The position numbers and the translations under genes were made by a program. From the NCBI GenBank assembly GCA_039105265.1, contig JAPFFF010000018.1, forward strand, positions 930,001 to 994,000: 64,000 nt of DNA. The letters are read 5' to 3'. The notes under the pieces were generated by a model. The model had not been told where the DNA came from, ran no database searches, and saw nothing but the letters and a program-made list of their open reading frames with translations. Below are positions 49,474 to 60,794 of the stretch, piece by piece. Within the stretch, counting starts at the first letter, position 1. Each line of letters starts with the position of its first letter. Source of the DNA: Tritrichomonas musculus (lineage: Eukaryota > Parabasalia > Tritrichomonadida > Tritrichomonadidae).

Positions 49474-50466
49474 TCACTCAGGATCTTGTTGAATCTGTCT
49501 GTCGGCATGAGCTGCAGCTAATCTTTCTAGTAGTTTACAAGCCATACAAACATCATGATTACTTGCAGCCCCGCATTTTTGGCAATACTTGATTTCAGAT
49601 TCCGATTGTTGTAAAGGAACTTGAGTTTGATATCTAATTGAGCCTTCAATCATTCTCCTCATTACACCTGGATCAGATACTTGTTTTTTAACAAGGTATC
49701 CACGAGGAAATCTACGAAAAGCTGTTCTTGCATATGGGCACTCAACAGCATAATAAAGAAGTTTATTATAGTGTGCATACAAAACGATTTCTTTCTGATT
49801 TTGTAATGCAAAAGGCTTTATTCTTGGTGCTATTGTCAAGGTTTGCTCATTTCCTGCTTCATGCTTTTGTTCAATTCCATCTGTTTTCACATCAACAGAT
49901 CTGAAATAACGAACTGTATCGCCACGAAGAACATTAAGAAGAATTGTTTCAGCAACATCGTCGGCATTATGGCCAACAGCAACTTTTGTTGCTCCAACTC
50001 TTTGTGCACCAATATCAAGAGACCTTCTTCTAAAAATGCCGCAGTAAGTACAAGTTTCTTTGGTTTTTGTTGCTTTAAAAATATCATCTAAAGTCCATCC
50101 ATTAAATAAATCAGAAAAGCTTAAAATTGTGAGTGGTAGATTGTAAATTTCAGAATTTTTCTTAACTGTATCAAGGGCATTGTCTCTATATCCAGTAATA
50201 CCTTCATCAATACAAACAAGTTGAATTTGAAATCCCATTGAATGGCGTTGATTCAAAACATGCAAAATATGCATTAACACTGTAGAATCTTTTCCACCAG
50301 AGACACCTATAGCTACAACATCACCTTTTTTAATAAGTTCAAATCTTTGAATTGTTTGATAAACTTCTTCTTCAAAAGCAAATGAAAAGCAGCTCTTGCA
50401 TAATTTTTCGCCTGTTTCTGGACGTTTCATATTAACTTTTTCTTTTTTACAATGTTCGCATAGCAT
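49474..50466 (-). CDS. CTU1: Cytosolic tRNA 2-thiolation enzyme CTU1/NCS6
   Basis: 330 residues. With CTU2/NCS2 and the URM1 sulfur carrier, this family 2-thiolates wobble U34 in tRNA Lys, Glu and Gln. The N-terminal zinc ribbon has CEHC and CKSC. The PP-loop ATP-binding motif is GVSGGKDSTVL at about 53-63. TCTYCGIFRRR (about 137-147) carries the conserved CxxC, and VGHNADDVAETIL follows. YAVECPYARTAFR and a second C-terminal zinc ribbon (CQKCG ... CMACK) complete the family layout. The length is normal. It lies 180 bp upstream of the remodeller on the same strand. GGTCAA lies 20 nt before its ATG on the opposite strand sense. Confidence 0.95.
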   Translation of the reverse strand: MLCEHCKKEKVNMKRPETGEKLCKSCFSFAFEEEVYQTIQRFELIKKGDVVAIGVSGGKDSTVLMHILHVLNQRHSMGFQIQLVCIDEGITGYRDNALDTVKKNSEIYNLPLTILSFSDLFNGWTLDDIFKATKTKETCTYCGIFRRRSLDIGAQRVGATKVAVGHNADDVAETILLNVLRGDTVRYFRSVDVKTDGIEQKHEAGNEQTLTIAPRIKPFALQNQKEIVLYAHYNKLLYYAVECPYARTAFRRFPRGYLVKKQVSDPGVMRRMIEGSIRYQTQVPLQQSESEIKYCQKCGAASNHDVCMACKLLERLAAAHADRQIQQDPE

Positions 50467-50663
50467 AATAAAATAATAAAATTTTGGTCAAATTTTGATT
50501 AAGTTTAATTGAAATTAATGGCCATTTAAGCATAGAAATTTACAAATTGAAAAAAAAGAGTAAAATTAAGCGCAATCATGTGTTTACTAATTCTACTATG
50601 ATACAAACAAATTTCACTGTTTTTTCTTTTTTGAAACATTGCAATATATCAAATAATTTCAGA

Positions 50664-51035
50664 TTATTTAATATCTCTTAATTCATCAATAATGTTTTCC
50701 TTTTCGTCTCTAAGTGTTATTTTATCTAAATTTGGATAAATTATTTTCCAGTTTTCATCAAACCATTTTATGAGCACACGGCAATCTCGTGTCGCATCAC
50801 GATCGAGGGTTAATCCTGTGTGTAAACATATTATCTTTGCAATACTTCTGAGTTCGCTATGTGTTACTGTTGCCCCAAACTTTTGTCTTAAACATTTATA
50901 AACATTTGAGTTTGCATGGTCAAACCCAGCTAATCTCGTATTTACTCTCTTAGCTTCATTTCCTTGACCACGAGGAACAATAACAGAAGGAAAATAATAT
51001 GCTAGTATCATACGATTTAAAGCATCTTTGTTCAT
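50664..51035 (-). CDS. Small helical protein of unknown function
   Basis: 123 residues from ATG, starting MNKDALNRMILAYYFP. Mixed charge, probably all-helical, with TVTHSELRSIAKIIC and RDCRVLIKWFDENW resembling a compact DNA- or protein-binding helical domain. I do not recognise the family. The frame is intact and composition is typical of host genes. It lies head-to-tail with CTU1, with a 197-bp gap. Confidence 0.6.
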   Translation of the reverse strand: MNKDALNRMILAYYFPSVIVPRGQGNEAKRVNTRLAGFDHANSNVYKCLRQKFGATVTHSELRSIAKIICLHTGLTLDRDATRDCRVLIKWFDENWKIIYPNLDKITLRDEKENIIDELRDIK

Positions 51036-52275
51036 CTAAAATAAAAAATGAACTAAAATTTTAGAAATTTTAGAAAATTTTTAGCTATGAAATATATACG
51101 ACGAACAGAGTGTAGTCAATTTTCAAGTCTGTTTTAAATTTAATTAAGCTCTGTTCGTCATAATAAGATCAGCTAATTTCAATTTTATATAGATTTAACT
51201 ATGCCGATTAAGTCGGTCCGATTTGTGATTTTGAAAAAAAAATATATAATTTTTATTTTTCTAATGAACAAAATCAATATTTTTTTTTTAAATATTATTA
51301 AGCATTTATTGAAATCAATAACTTTGTGATTATACATATGCTATTATGCAAAATATTATTAATTTTCCTCGTTTTAAATTCATAATAAAAAAATGACAAT
51401 TAAATTATCAAAGTAATATTATATAAATATTTATGCTCAAAATGTAGACCACAATTTGTAGTATCTTAGTTTTCTATAAAGTTCCTTTTGTGATTTAGAA
51501 AATAAATAATATTTTTTTTAGATTTCAAATCAAGGATTTGCTTTTAAAGTGTAAGGTATCTTCTTAGTTAGTGATTTGCATTAATATAAATATATATCTT
51601 CTTGGTTATTTGATGAATTTACTTTATAATTGTTATTAGTCTTATTCATTTTTGGGTCATGTATTAATTAAATGTATATATATATATATATATATATTAA
51701 AATGGAATCGTCATGTTATGTTAAAATTGATTTACAATTTCCAAGACATTTGATCAAAAAATGCTTTTGTTTTAATTTAGTTATAGATTACTCACAAAAA
51801 AAAAACTCTGTCTATGGAACATAAAAAATGTTGGATTTGCTCATTGTTGATTGCATTTACTTTAAATTGTTAATAAAAATCCAAATCTCTTAATTTGATT
51901 CTCTCTTTCAATCATTTTTATATCTACACTTGGATATTAAATCCGTTGTTTATTTCTGAATTTATATTTATACTAACAACGACATCATGGTAATAAAAAC
52001 TCAAATTATTTAAACGAATTTGAGTTTATATTTGAATTTTTCAAAAAATCAATACAAAAGTATTTTTATTAATACCAAAAAACTCACAATATCATTCAAA
52101 AAGTGGAATATATAAATCAATATCAACCACTTCTTTTATTCATTGTTGATAATATTTTTCCCTAAATTCCAATTTTTTTTAATAAAATATAGAAGAGGTT
52201 TTTTTAGTTTTATTGATTGATCAAATAACTTTTTCAATGATTTACATTTTACGTAGATAAGCAATATTATAAATT
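51036..52275. other. Long AT-rich intergenic stretch
   Basis: No gene seen. It contains an 11-bp perfect inverted repeat GACGAACAGAG (51100-51110) / CTCTGTTCGTC (51149-51159), and a (TA)n microsatellite at about 51675-51698. No transposon ends with clear target duplication were found. Confidence 0.5.
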
Positions 52276-52701
52276 ATGTTTGGTCTCTTGTGCCTCTTTA
52301 TACCCTACTGTTTCTCCGCTGATGAGGTTGTTAATGATGGAGAGATACCTTTAAATCCAGCTATTTTATCAGACTTTATTACTGCTCATCAAATTAGAAA
52401 TCTTACTATGAGTGGAAAGAAAGAACTTGCACCAATCAATGGAAGATTTTTTACAAAGCCTCTTGTTACTCTTCTACAATCTCTTCAACCAACAGTATTG
52501 CAATTTCGTTCAATGATGTTCCAAAGTTTTGATGGAATGGTTATTAAAGGTGAAGCTAGAGGATTTGCTAGATTTGCAGATGTTATGATATATGATTGTA
52601 ATTTTAATGAAGGAAATCAGCATGCAATTCACATTGAAGGTCCTTCACAAGATTCTGAATCAATGGAAGAACAAAACGGAAGGGCAGCTGTAGATGATTA
52701 A
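52276..52701 (+). CDS. Small secreted protein of unknown function
   Basis: 141 residues. It begins MFGLLCLFIPYCFSA, a clear signal peptide with a probable cleavage after Ser-Ala (about 15). The mature part has alternating short strands (RNLTMSGKKEL, MMFQSFDGMVIKGEARGF, VMIYDCNFNEGNQHAI), reminiscent of beta-helix rungs, and an acidic tail. Only one cysteine remains in the mature part. It could be the N-terminal portion of a longer surface beta-helix protein. No family recognised. Confidence 0.6.
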   Translation: MFGLLCLFIPYCFSADEVVNDGEIPLNPAILSDFITAHQIRNLTMSGKKELAPINGRFFTKPLVTLLQSLQPTVLQFRSMMFQSFDGMVIKGEARGFARFADVMIYDCNFNEGNQHAIHIEGPSQDSESMEEQNGRAAVDD

Positions 52702-53279
52702 TTATTTCAATATTATATATCATAAATCAATTATTGTTGTTTCAAAAGTTTTTTTAATCAATAAATAAATAATCGTTAGACAGAATTTTAGTAGGAACTT
52801 TTTTAATATAAAGTATATTTTTATTTAACGCGCATATGGTCAAAGCTTTCTTGCTCTTTGATAATCCAGCTTCCCCAGTTTTGTATATAATCGTATAATT
52901 TCACAAAAAGTTTAAATCAATATAAATTATAAAAAATTTGATTGCAAAGTTATTGCTTTTTTAATTGTAATTTATATAAATAAAGAAAAAGACATATAAA
53001 GATAAAGAGGTTCATTTCTGAAGATATTGATCGTTACGATACGATTATTGAATATCTTTATTCATTGAATAATGTTTTTATCTTATAAAATATTGATTAT
53101 AGCAAGATAAAAATATTAAAATATATATGGTAAAATGTAATATAAATGATATTTTATAAAGCAATCTAAATAAATTTAGAAATCTTTTTTTTTTTTTTTT
53201 TCCAGCAAGTTTTGATGTGTGAATTAATATATTATAATATAAATATTATCTACATTTATTTTTGTTATGTTTTATTAAC
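52702..53279. other. AT-rich spacer
   Basis: No gene seen; contains a T-run of about 18 near 53187. Confidence 0.5.
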
Positions 53280-53281
53280 TA

Positions 53282-54137
53282 TCACGCGGTTCCCCTAATT
53301 CTACTAGGGGGAAGATTTTTTGTAATTTCCCCTAATTTCCCCTAAAAATAATAGGGGGAAAAATTTGAATTAAAATTTTATTTAAAAATACATAAAAATA
53401 ATTGAAATTTTATTAAAAATTCTTAATAAGATTCTTATTATTAATACAATTTTTGTTTGAAAAAATTATATCTTTATGATCTAAATGGTTAATTTTTCAC
53501 CTCAAAAAATCCGTGAATTGGCCTCCCCCTATTCCCCCTAATCCCCCTTAGGGGGAAAGGTCAATTTAATTGGCAAACCGTAAAAATATTAACAAAATTT
53601 GACCTCCCCCTATTCCCCCTATTTTTAATTTTTTTTTTTTTAGGGGGAACCAAATAGCCTTTGAATTATTAGAACAAATATATTTTAAAAAGATGTTTTT
53701 ATTTTCTCTTTGGTTAATATCATTTTGATGCATTTTTAATCAATTTGGGAATTATTTTACACAAAAAGAGATTGATACATCCATAATGCAACGGTTTATC
53801 TATCATTTATAATAATAGATTATTAAAATTTTCAAAAAAATTCTGATATAAAAGGATATTACAAAAAAAGTATAATATAAATTTAACAACTTGATAATTA
53901 AAATGATCCTTTAAATAATTTATTAAATAAAACAATAAAAACTTGGGCTTTTGATATTTGAAGAAATGAAATATTTGATTTTTGGAATGAACATTGACAA
54001 ATCGCTTATATTCGATTTGATTATTTCAATAAATATAGAAAATGTACGATTTTTATTAAAATAAAGTTCGAATTCTTTTAAGTTGACATTTGATGTGAAA
54101 ATTCCCCCTAGGGGGAAAAAAAATCCCCCTGGCGTGA
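53282..54137. mobile_element. Possible TA-flanked MITE rich in CCCCCTA/TAGGGGG words
   Basis: Ends TCACGCGG (53282) and GGCGTGA (54131-54137) are inverted for 7 bp and both abut TA (53280-53281, 54138-54139), as in Tc1/mariner elements. The interior has repeated C5/G5 words (TTCCCCCTA and TAGGGGGAA) at about 53293-53360, 53522-53600, 53640 and 54102-54130 in an otherwise very AT-rich background. There is no reading frame. The terminal repeat is short, so the element call is tentative. Confidence 0.5.
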
Positions 54138-54318
54138 TACTTACTATAAGTGAAGTTCCCATTTACGAGTTCACTTTTTATATCACATGTCTAAAAATTT
54201 ATGTTTAATTTTATGTAACATGTCAGTTTTAAAATTAATGTTATTTTTTATGTTATAATTTAATTTTTAATTTATATTTAAATTAGTGTAAGAAATTTTG
54301 ACGGAAAATAACGAAAAC

Positions 54319-54639
54319 ATGAATATTAATGATATGAGCCATGGAACTAATGTAAAGTTTGATGAGTTAGATTTATATGAAACAGTAATTATGGAACTAG
54401 TGAAATGTGATGAAATTGTATTGGTGAGGAAGCTAATGAGAATTAATGGTGAATTAACTTCAAAAATTGATATTAAATTAATGAATAAGAAAGCGAAAGA
54501 AAGTGGCTATAGATTTACAACTAGGAATGAGAAAATAGTGCTTGTAAAAAATAGTTACGTCAGTGCTAAGAACAAAATTTGTGAAGAAGAAAGTGAGATA
54601 TTGAAGAATGTCAAAAATTTAACAAATAGTAGATTATAA
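54319..54639 (+). CDS. Small protein of unknown function
   Basis: 106 residues from the ATG at 54319 (MNINDMSHG); the frame upstream is open only from a non-ATG codon. The protein is mixed-charge and helical, with LYETVIMELVKCDEIVLVRKL and a basic stretch (KKAKESGYRFTTRNEKIVL). It could be a short helical regulatory or DNA-binding protein. It sits between two transposons, so it may be mobile-element cargo or a host gene. No family recognised. Confidence 0.45.
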   Translation: MNINDMSHGTNVKFDELDLYETVIMELVKCDEIVLVRKLMRINGELTSKIDIKLMNKKAKESGYRFTTRNEKIVLVKNSYVSAKNKICEEESEILKNVKNLTNSRL

Positions 54640-55372
54640 AAATCATGATTTCTTATTAGAAAACTTATGTAATAAAAAAAAATGATCATAAAGTTTTTTT
54701 ATTCAAGGAGAAGTATTTTGGTTGCTGGTATTTTCATTAGTATTTTGTTCATGATCTAGGTATTCGTTTCCTATTTCAACCATAGCGTGGGCAAAATTAG
54801 TTATAAACAGTGATTGTTATTTTGGAAATTGGAAATTTCCAAAGTATTCAAAAAATATATCAGGAAATTTCTTAAATTTCCCAAAATAAAAACAAAAACA
54901 GAGTAGCTGCAACAAATTCAAAACATGATCGTTTTTTTATGAAATGTGATACGAAAAATTAAAAAAAAATTCTATTTTTTATTATAATAATTTGTTGATT
55001 GAAACAAGCCAAACTTATTTTTATATACCAAATTTGCTATTAAATCAATATATCAATGTATATATTTATGGGGATCCTAATTAGTAAACTAATTCTCAAT
55101 TCTAATTGCATTTTAAGATTCTAATTACTATTTTTAATCAATCTGAAAGAAAATTATTAGCAAAAATGACCAAATTTTCCAGTAAATGGTGTTAAATGCC
55201 CAATTGCATAAATGATCAGATTTACCGCAGAATTACAATAAAAATGCGTAGATTATAATTTATTGATTGCATTTTCTACTTTATTTGGCATATTATTTGC
55301 ATTATTTACTATATGTTTGCATATTTTCTTATGATTTTTCGTCAAATCAATTTTATATAAAATACGATAATA

Positions 55373-56073
55373 CAGTCTTTACGGGATTATAACGGAAATA
55401 TCCACTTTAATAACGGAAAAGTTCATTATGATAACGGAAATGTTCATTATGATAACGGAAAAGTTCATTATGATTACGGAAAAATTCGATTTCATAACGG
55501 AAAGTATAACCATTTTTTTGTGAAAATTTTTTTAATAAAGCACTCACTTAAAAAATCATGATTTATATATATTATTTTAATTAAATTTCCAATATATCAC
55601 ATATACGTTGCCTTATGAATATTTTCTAGTTATATATTCTTGCATCAACTTATAAATAATATTTATAAAATAGATTAATTGAATATTTTTGGTAATTTTC
55701 AGATGCCAATAGTTTATATTAAGTATTAATCTTAAATATATTCCATTAAATCCAATTTTTATGAGAAAAAATTTTTGATGATATTTTTTAAAAAAAAGTT
55801 TCTTTATGTTTATTATCCGATTTTCGGTATCTATTCCATATTTATGATGATCTTAAATCTTTTTATTTATAATTTATTAAATAAAACCATGATTTTTAAA
55901 TGAATATTTTATAAAAAAGATTTTCACAAAAAATGGTTACACTTTCCGTTATGAAATCGAATTTTTCCGTAATCATAATGAACTTTTCCGTTATCATAAT
56001 GAATATTTCCGTTATCATAATGAACTTTTCCGTTATTAAAGTGGATATTTCCGTTATAATCCCGTAAAGACTG
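55373..56073. mobile_element. Pogo/Tigger-like MITE with long TIRs and internal 21-bp repeats
   Basis: Left CAGTCTTTACGGGATTATAA and its reverse complement at the right end; the inverted arms extend about 155 bp (55373-55530 and 55919-56073). TA flanks both ends (55371-55372, 56074-56075). The arms contain five or six units of about 21 bp built on ATAACGGAAA..TTCATTATG. There is no gene. The CAGT... start and TA target match pogo/Tigger elements of the Tc1/mariner group. Confidence 0.88.
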
Positions 56074-57103
56074 TATTCAAATTCTAATTTTTTTCATATG
56101 GGCCCAATATGTCATCATTTTAATTTTCTAAAAAGGGTTCGACGTTTGGCGGTTATCATATTCTAAAATTTTAAAAAATTAATAATAAATAATATTAGCA
56201 TTATCAATAACATGATGCAATTTTAAATATGAAGCCGATTCTATTAGCCAAAATAGAGATATTTCACTAAAAAAAATAAAAACAGAAAAAGTTTAACTTT
56301 TGAAAGGGGAAAATATTTTTGAGTTCTTATCTAATTTCCACTATTCAAAGGGATTTTGGGAATTTGTAAATATCCAAATATATAAATATTTTATAACCTT
56401 CATATCATATATTCTTTTTTCACCATTTTATTTACATATTTTAAATTAATTAAAAAGTAATTAATTGAATATCATTTAAGATAATATTATTTATGAAAAA
56501 TAAAATTGAATTAATACGTTATTATAATTAATTCTCAATTGTGATATACAAATAAACTGAGATAAAATGTAAAAATATATTTTTTAATAATATAAATGTG
56601 ATTTATAATATATATATTAAATATATAATCATTAATATGAGGATATTACTAATATATTATCAAAAAAATAAGTATTTGTTAATAAAATTAATAAATTTTC
56701 AAAATTCTGATATTATCAAAATAATTTTTTTCAAAAACTAACATTTAATTCAATTTTAAATTCAAAATTTTTATTTAGAAAAAAATAATAATTTCTTGAA
56801 TATCAATAATATAATTTATTAAAAATTATTTTTATATTTCAAAGCTACATATAAATAATGTAAATAGTAAATCATTTAAGAAAATACCTCAAGTAGCATA
56901 ATAAAAACACTATTTTTAATGATTTTTGGAATAAATAATGAATCTTTTAATTTTTAAGATATAATAAATGAATCCGAATTCTATTTAAAATTGATTTAAA
57001 AATTTATTAATTAAAAAGAATATCTAATTTTTAAGATATAATTATTTTTCAATCAAAAAAAATTTGAGAGAGTCGACCCCTTTTATTTTCTATAATAAAA
57101 TTT
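56074..57103. other. Non-coding interior of the 8.2-kb transposon, first part
   Basis: Extremely AT-rich; no open frame beyond short ones and no recognisable element end. Confidence 0.5.
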
Positions 57104-57310
57104 TGTATCAATTACAAAAAGTATGTTATTGATACAAAAATCATTTATTAATAACCAATAATTGGTATTTGTAACAAAAAAATAGTATATGTGACGAAAT
57201 TTTTTTATCTAAAACAAAAAAAAATCATCTATAACAAAATTTTTTTATCTATAACGAAATTTTGTATCTGTTACGAAAATTTTGTATGTGTTACGAAAAT
57301 TTTGTTTTTA
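57104..57310 (+). repeat. Direct repeat A of ~210 bp
   Basis: Nearly identical and in the same orientation as 60390-60600. Its 3' half is itself built of a degenerate 18-20-bp word (TGTTACGAAAATTTTGTATG and relatives), which looks like an array of binding sites. Confidence 0.85.
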
Positions 57311-59041
57311 ATACAAAATATTTGTATTGTTTACAAAATTTTTGTATTTAATACAAATTTCTTGTTATAGTAAAGGTAAATACACTCCCATTTGTATGAT
57401 AATTTATATTTTACTCAATTATTAATTTTTATATATATTAATAATAAATATTTAAAAGTATATTTTAGGATTTTAATTAGATATTTCCAAGATATTTATA
57501 TTTATTATATTTGTGAATTTATTTCTATAGGTATTCAATATTTTCAAAGCTCCTCTTAAATCAATCCCAAAAAAACAAATCCAACAGGATTTTCTAATGA
57601 ATTTTTAGTTGTGTATTATGTTTTAATGAACGTGAAATCATCGCGATTTTTTGATCATACCAATAAAATGGTTAGAAAATGATTGAATAAAAAAGTGAAA
57701 AAATCAGATATTTGGATCATGTAATGAATAAGTATTTACTAATAAAAAGTATATATTCAAAATATGTATTAATTATATATAAAAGTGAATGTAGTTTTGT
57801 AGGTCTATCACTGTCATACATGAAATTAAGAGAACATTTTATCGAAATTTTCAGACCTCTTTTTTTTATCTGTTGATTTTATTGAACCCATATTGAAAAT
57901 ATATAAAATCCCGAAGATTTCCAATTAATGTTCATAATTTATGAAAATAAATATAAAATATTCATTTGGAAAATGATATTGGAATATCATACTATTGAAA
58001 AAAATTCAATTATTTTAATATAGGTAGTTGGATCTTCTAGAAAGAAGCAATTTTAACATTTAGAAAAGGAATGATCATACTAATTAATATGTAGCTAATA
58101 ATTCGTTATATCTGGAATTTTAATAAATGAATCAGAAAAAGAAATATGATTGCATTTTTTGGATTTTCTTGAGTAAAGCCTATATATTTTGATTGTCAAT
58201 CAATGTAGCATACTGTGATGCCATTTTGATATGGAAAAATAGAATCCAAATTGAGAAATTTGTTGCTCAAATTGAACAATTTTGATGAAATTTCTTAATA
58301 ACAGATAAATTTTGTTTAGTATTCAAATTTCGAAAATAAAAATACATTTTTTTTTAAATATCTTTTTCATTTCTTTTCGATTAAATTGAGAAACTATTAA
58401 TATAATATATAAATTCAATTCTAAAAGATTAATACTATTTAAAATAAATATTAATAGTAATTTAATTAATAAAATTTACATATATGGTGTTTTATTTTTA
58501 TTTAACTTTTCAATATAGTTTATTTTTTCAATACTTTAAGTATTTTTTCGATAATCGATAAACATTTCTATTATATTTAAATCAACTTTAATATTTATTT
58601 TAAAGCATTGCAAATATAAAAGAATTCAATAATGAAATTAATTGAATTCTAAAATATTAACTGAAAAATATTTTTCAGAAATAATTATATATTTTTTTTC
58701 CTTTTATCTTGTTAAATAAAACAAATTATAAGAAAAAATATTTAGGTTAAAATAAAAAACTGAACTAGATAATAAAAATTAAAAAATATTTTTTCTTTTG
58801 ATTCTCCAAAAATAAAAGAATAAAAAAAATAGAAAACCAATATGTTTTTTGAGTTTCTTTTGATTGCATATTTGGTTAAATAAATAGAAAAAGTTCTGGG
58901 ATGGACAAATATTCTTTGAAAAATAAATCCTGTGAGAATTCCAAACAAAATGATAAATTTGAATTACTTGAACAATCGATTTTATTGAAGTTTTCTTATT
59001 TATTAAGAATACTAGCTCCAATCGATGCTATTGATGATGTA

Positions 59042-59072
<31 letters not shown>

Positions 59073-60389
59073 GAAAATTTATATTAATGATTTTTTTTTT
59101 TTTGGCTTATATACCGTTTTCAGGTAATAAAGATTGGAATTAAATTATTGAAATTTAAATGAGCCTTAGTGAAGATATTTTTAGAAAACTCACTGAATTA
59201 TCATAATTATTTTTATTCCTTTTAAACTATTATATAAGATTTTTGCTCAAAATTTATTTTATAAACGATATTATAACAAATTCATATGAATATTATTCAT
59301 AAAATAGCCTTTAACACAGATAAAAGAACTCATATCAATTAGGTTTCGGAACAAGAAAATATTTGTTATAATATATATAGCATTAATAATATAAAATAAT
59401 TATTATATTTATATGGAATCATTCTTTAATTTCGGCAAAAAAATTATATTTTTACTCAATAATATTTTTAATTCAATATTTTGAGAAAACAAAACAAAAA
59501 AAAAATACTCAATTATTTGTTAATATTGAAATATTGATTTTTTATAATTTTTATATTATCCCTATATAAAAACATGTAACATATTTTTATCGTTGCATTA
59601 CCCGTTGAAAAAATATTTATTCTCTCAATATTTTATTAAAATTTAATTAATCAACAGATCAACTTTTCATAAGAATTGAATTAAATAATCGTTAAAAATT
59701 ATAATTTTATAGCTAACATTTTGCGTTTTATAATTAATTAACTATGATTTTTTTTATTTTATATTATATTTCAATGTAATTAAATTATTGTTACCAAAGT
59801 TAATTCAAGAGAACATAAATATTTAAATAAAATTTTTCTCATTTTAATAATATAAAGTAAAATCAACATTTCTCAAAAATGAGGGCATAGCCAATATATT
59901 CCATTTTCATCTGAATAATTCAGATTAAGCCAAAATCTATACATAAAATATTTAAAAATTTAACGAGCGAATTTTTAAATATTAAAAAATTATGTTATAT
60001 AACTAAGTACGAATTAAAAATTATAATACATTTTATTAATCGTATCGATTTAGAAAATTATAATCAATTTATTTCTAATGCAACAAGAATTGAATATATT
60101 GGAATATTATTTATGTTAGTGTGTCATATCATAAAAAGCTATTTATTCTAAAAATTGGCTGAACAATTGCTCTTATTTTTATATCACTTTTGTTTTTTGC
60201 AATAATTGAAAACATTGAATGAAATATTAATGATAAAATAGATAATATATAGAAAGAGGCATTCAAAAAATGATTATACAAAGAAATTTAATGATATTTA
60301 TTGATTTGAATGTATATAATCCAATGCTGAAACAAAAAAATGAGATTAGGATTTTAAAAAGACGTTAATTTACTTCTTATAAAAAACAA
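57311..60389. other. Non-coding interior of the 8.2-kb transposon, second part
   Basis: About 3.1 kb of AT-rich DNA. Two short overlapping minus-strand frames near 58742-59021 overlap in different registers and look like chance. A 25-T run lies at 59042-59066. No gene called. Confidence 0.5.
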
Positions 60390-60600
60390 AATTTTATATC
60401 AATAACAAAAAATATGTTATTGATACAAAAATCATTTATTAATAACCAATAATTGGTATTTGTAACAAAAAAATAGTATATGTGACGAAATTTTTTTATC
60501 TAAAACAAAAAAAAAATCATCTATAACAAAATTTTTTTATCTATAACGAAATTTTGTATCTGTTACGAAAATTTTGTATGTGTTACGAAAATTTTGTATA
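60390..60600 (+). repeat. Direct repeat B of ~210 bp, next to transposase 3' end
   Basis: Second copy of the repeat at 57104-57310, with one extra word unit at its end. It lies about 190 bp beyond the stop of the transposase gene. Confidence 0.85.
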
Positions 60601-60794
60601 TGTTACGAAAATTTTATTAGTATTGTAAAATTTCCTATCAGTTATAATTTTTTATATAAGAAACAAATGGCATGTTATATAAAATAAAAATTATGATACT
60701 TCCGGCCCTATTGGATTTTCAATTTAAGTTTTTTAGTATTATTGATTAATATAAAAACAATGATAGCATAATATTAAATAAATTACTTTTTTAA

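Noticed and set aside
53282-54137. C5/G5 word clusters considered as a CRISPR array or telomere tract
   Set aside because: Spacing is irregular, there is no constant repeat with spacers, and the words occur in both orientations.
58742-59021. Two overlapping minus-strand frames in the 8.2-kb element
   Set aside because: They overlap in different registers, are Phe/Ile/Lys-rich and show no family pattern.
57104-60600. Direct repeats considered as LTRs of a retroelement
   Set aside because: No reverse transcriptase, primer-binding site or TG...CA ends; the repeats are iterated short words.
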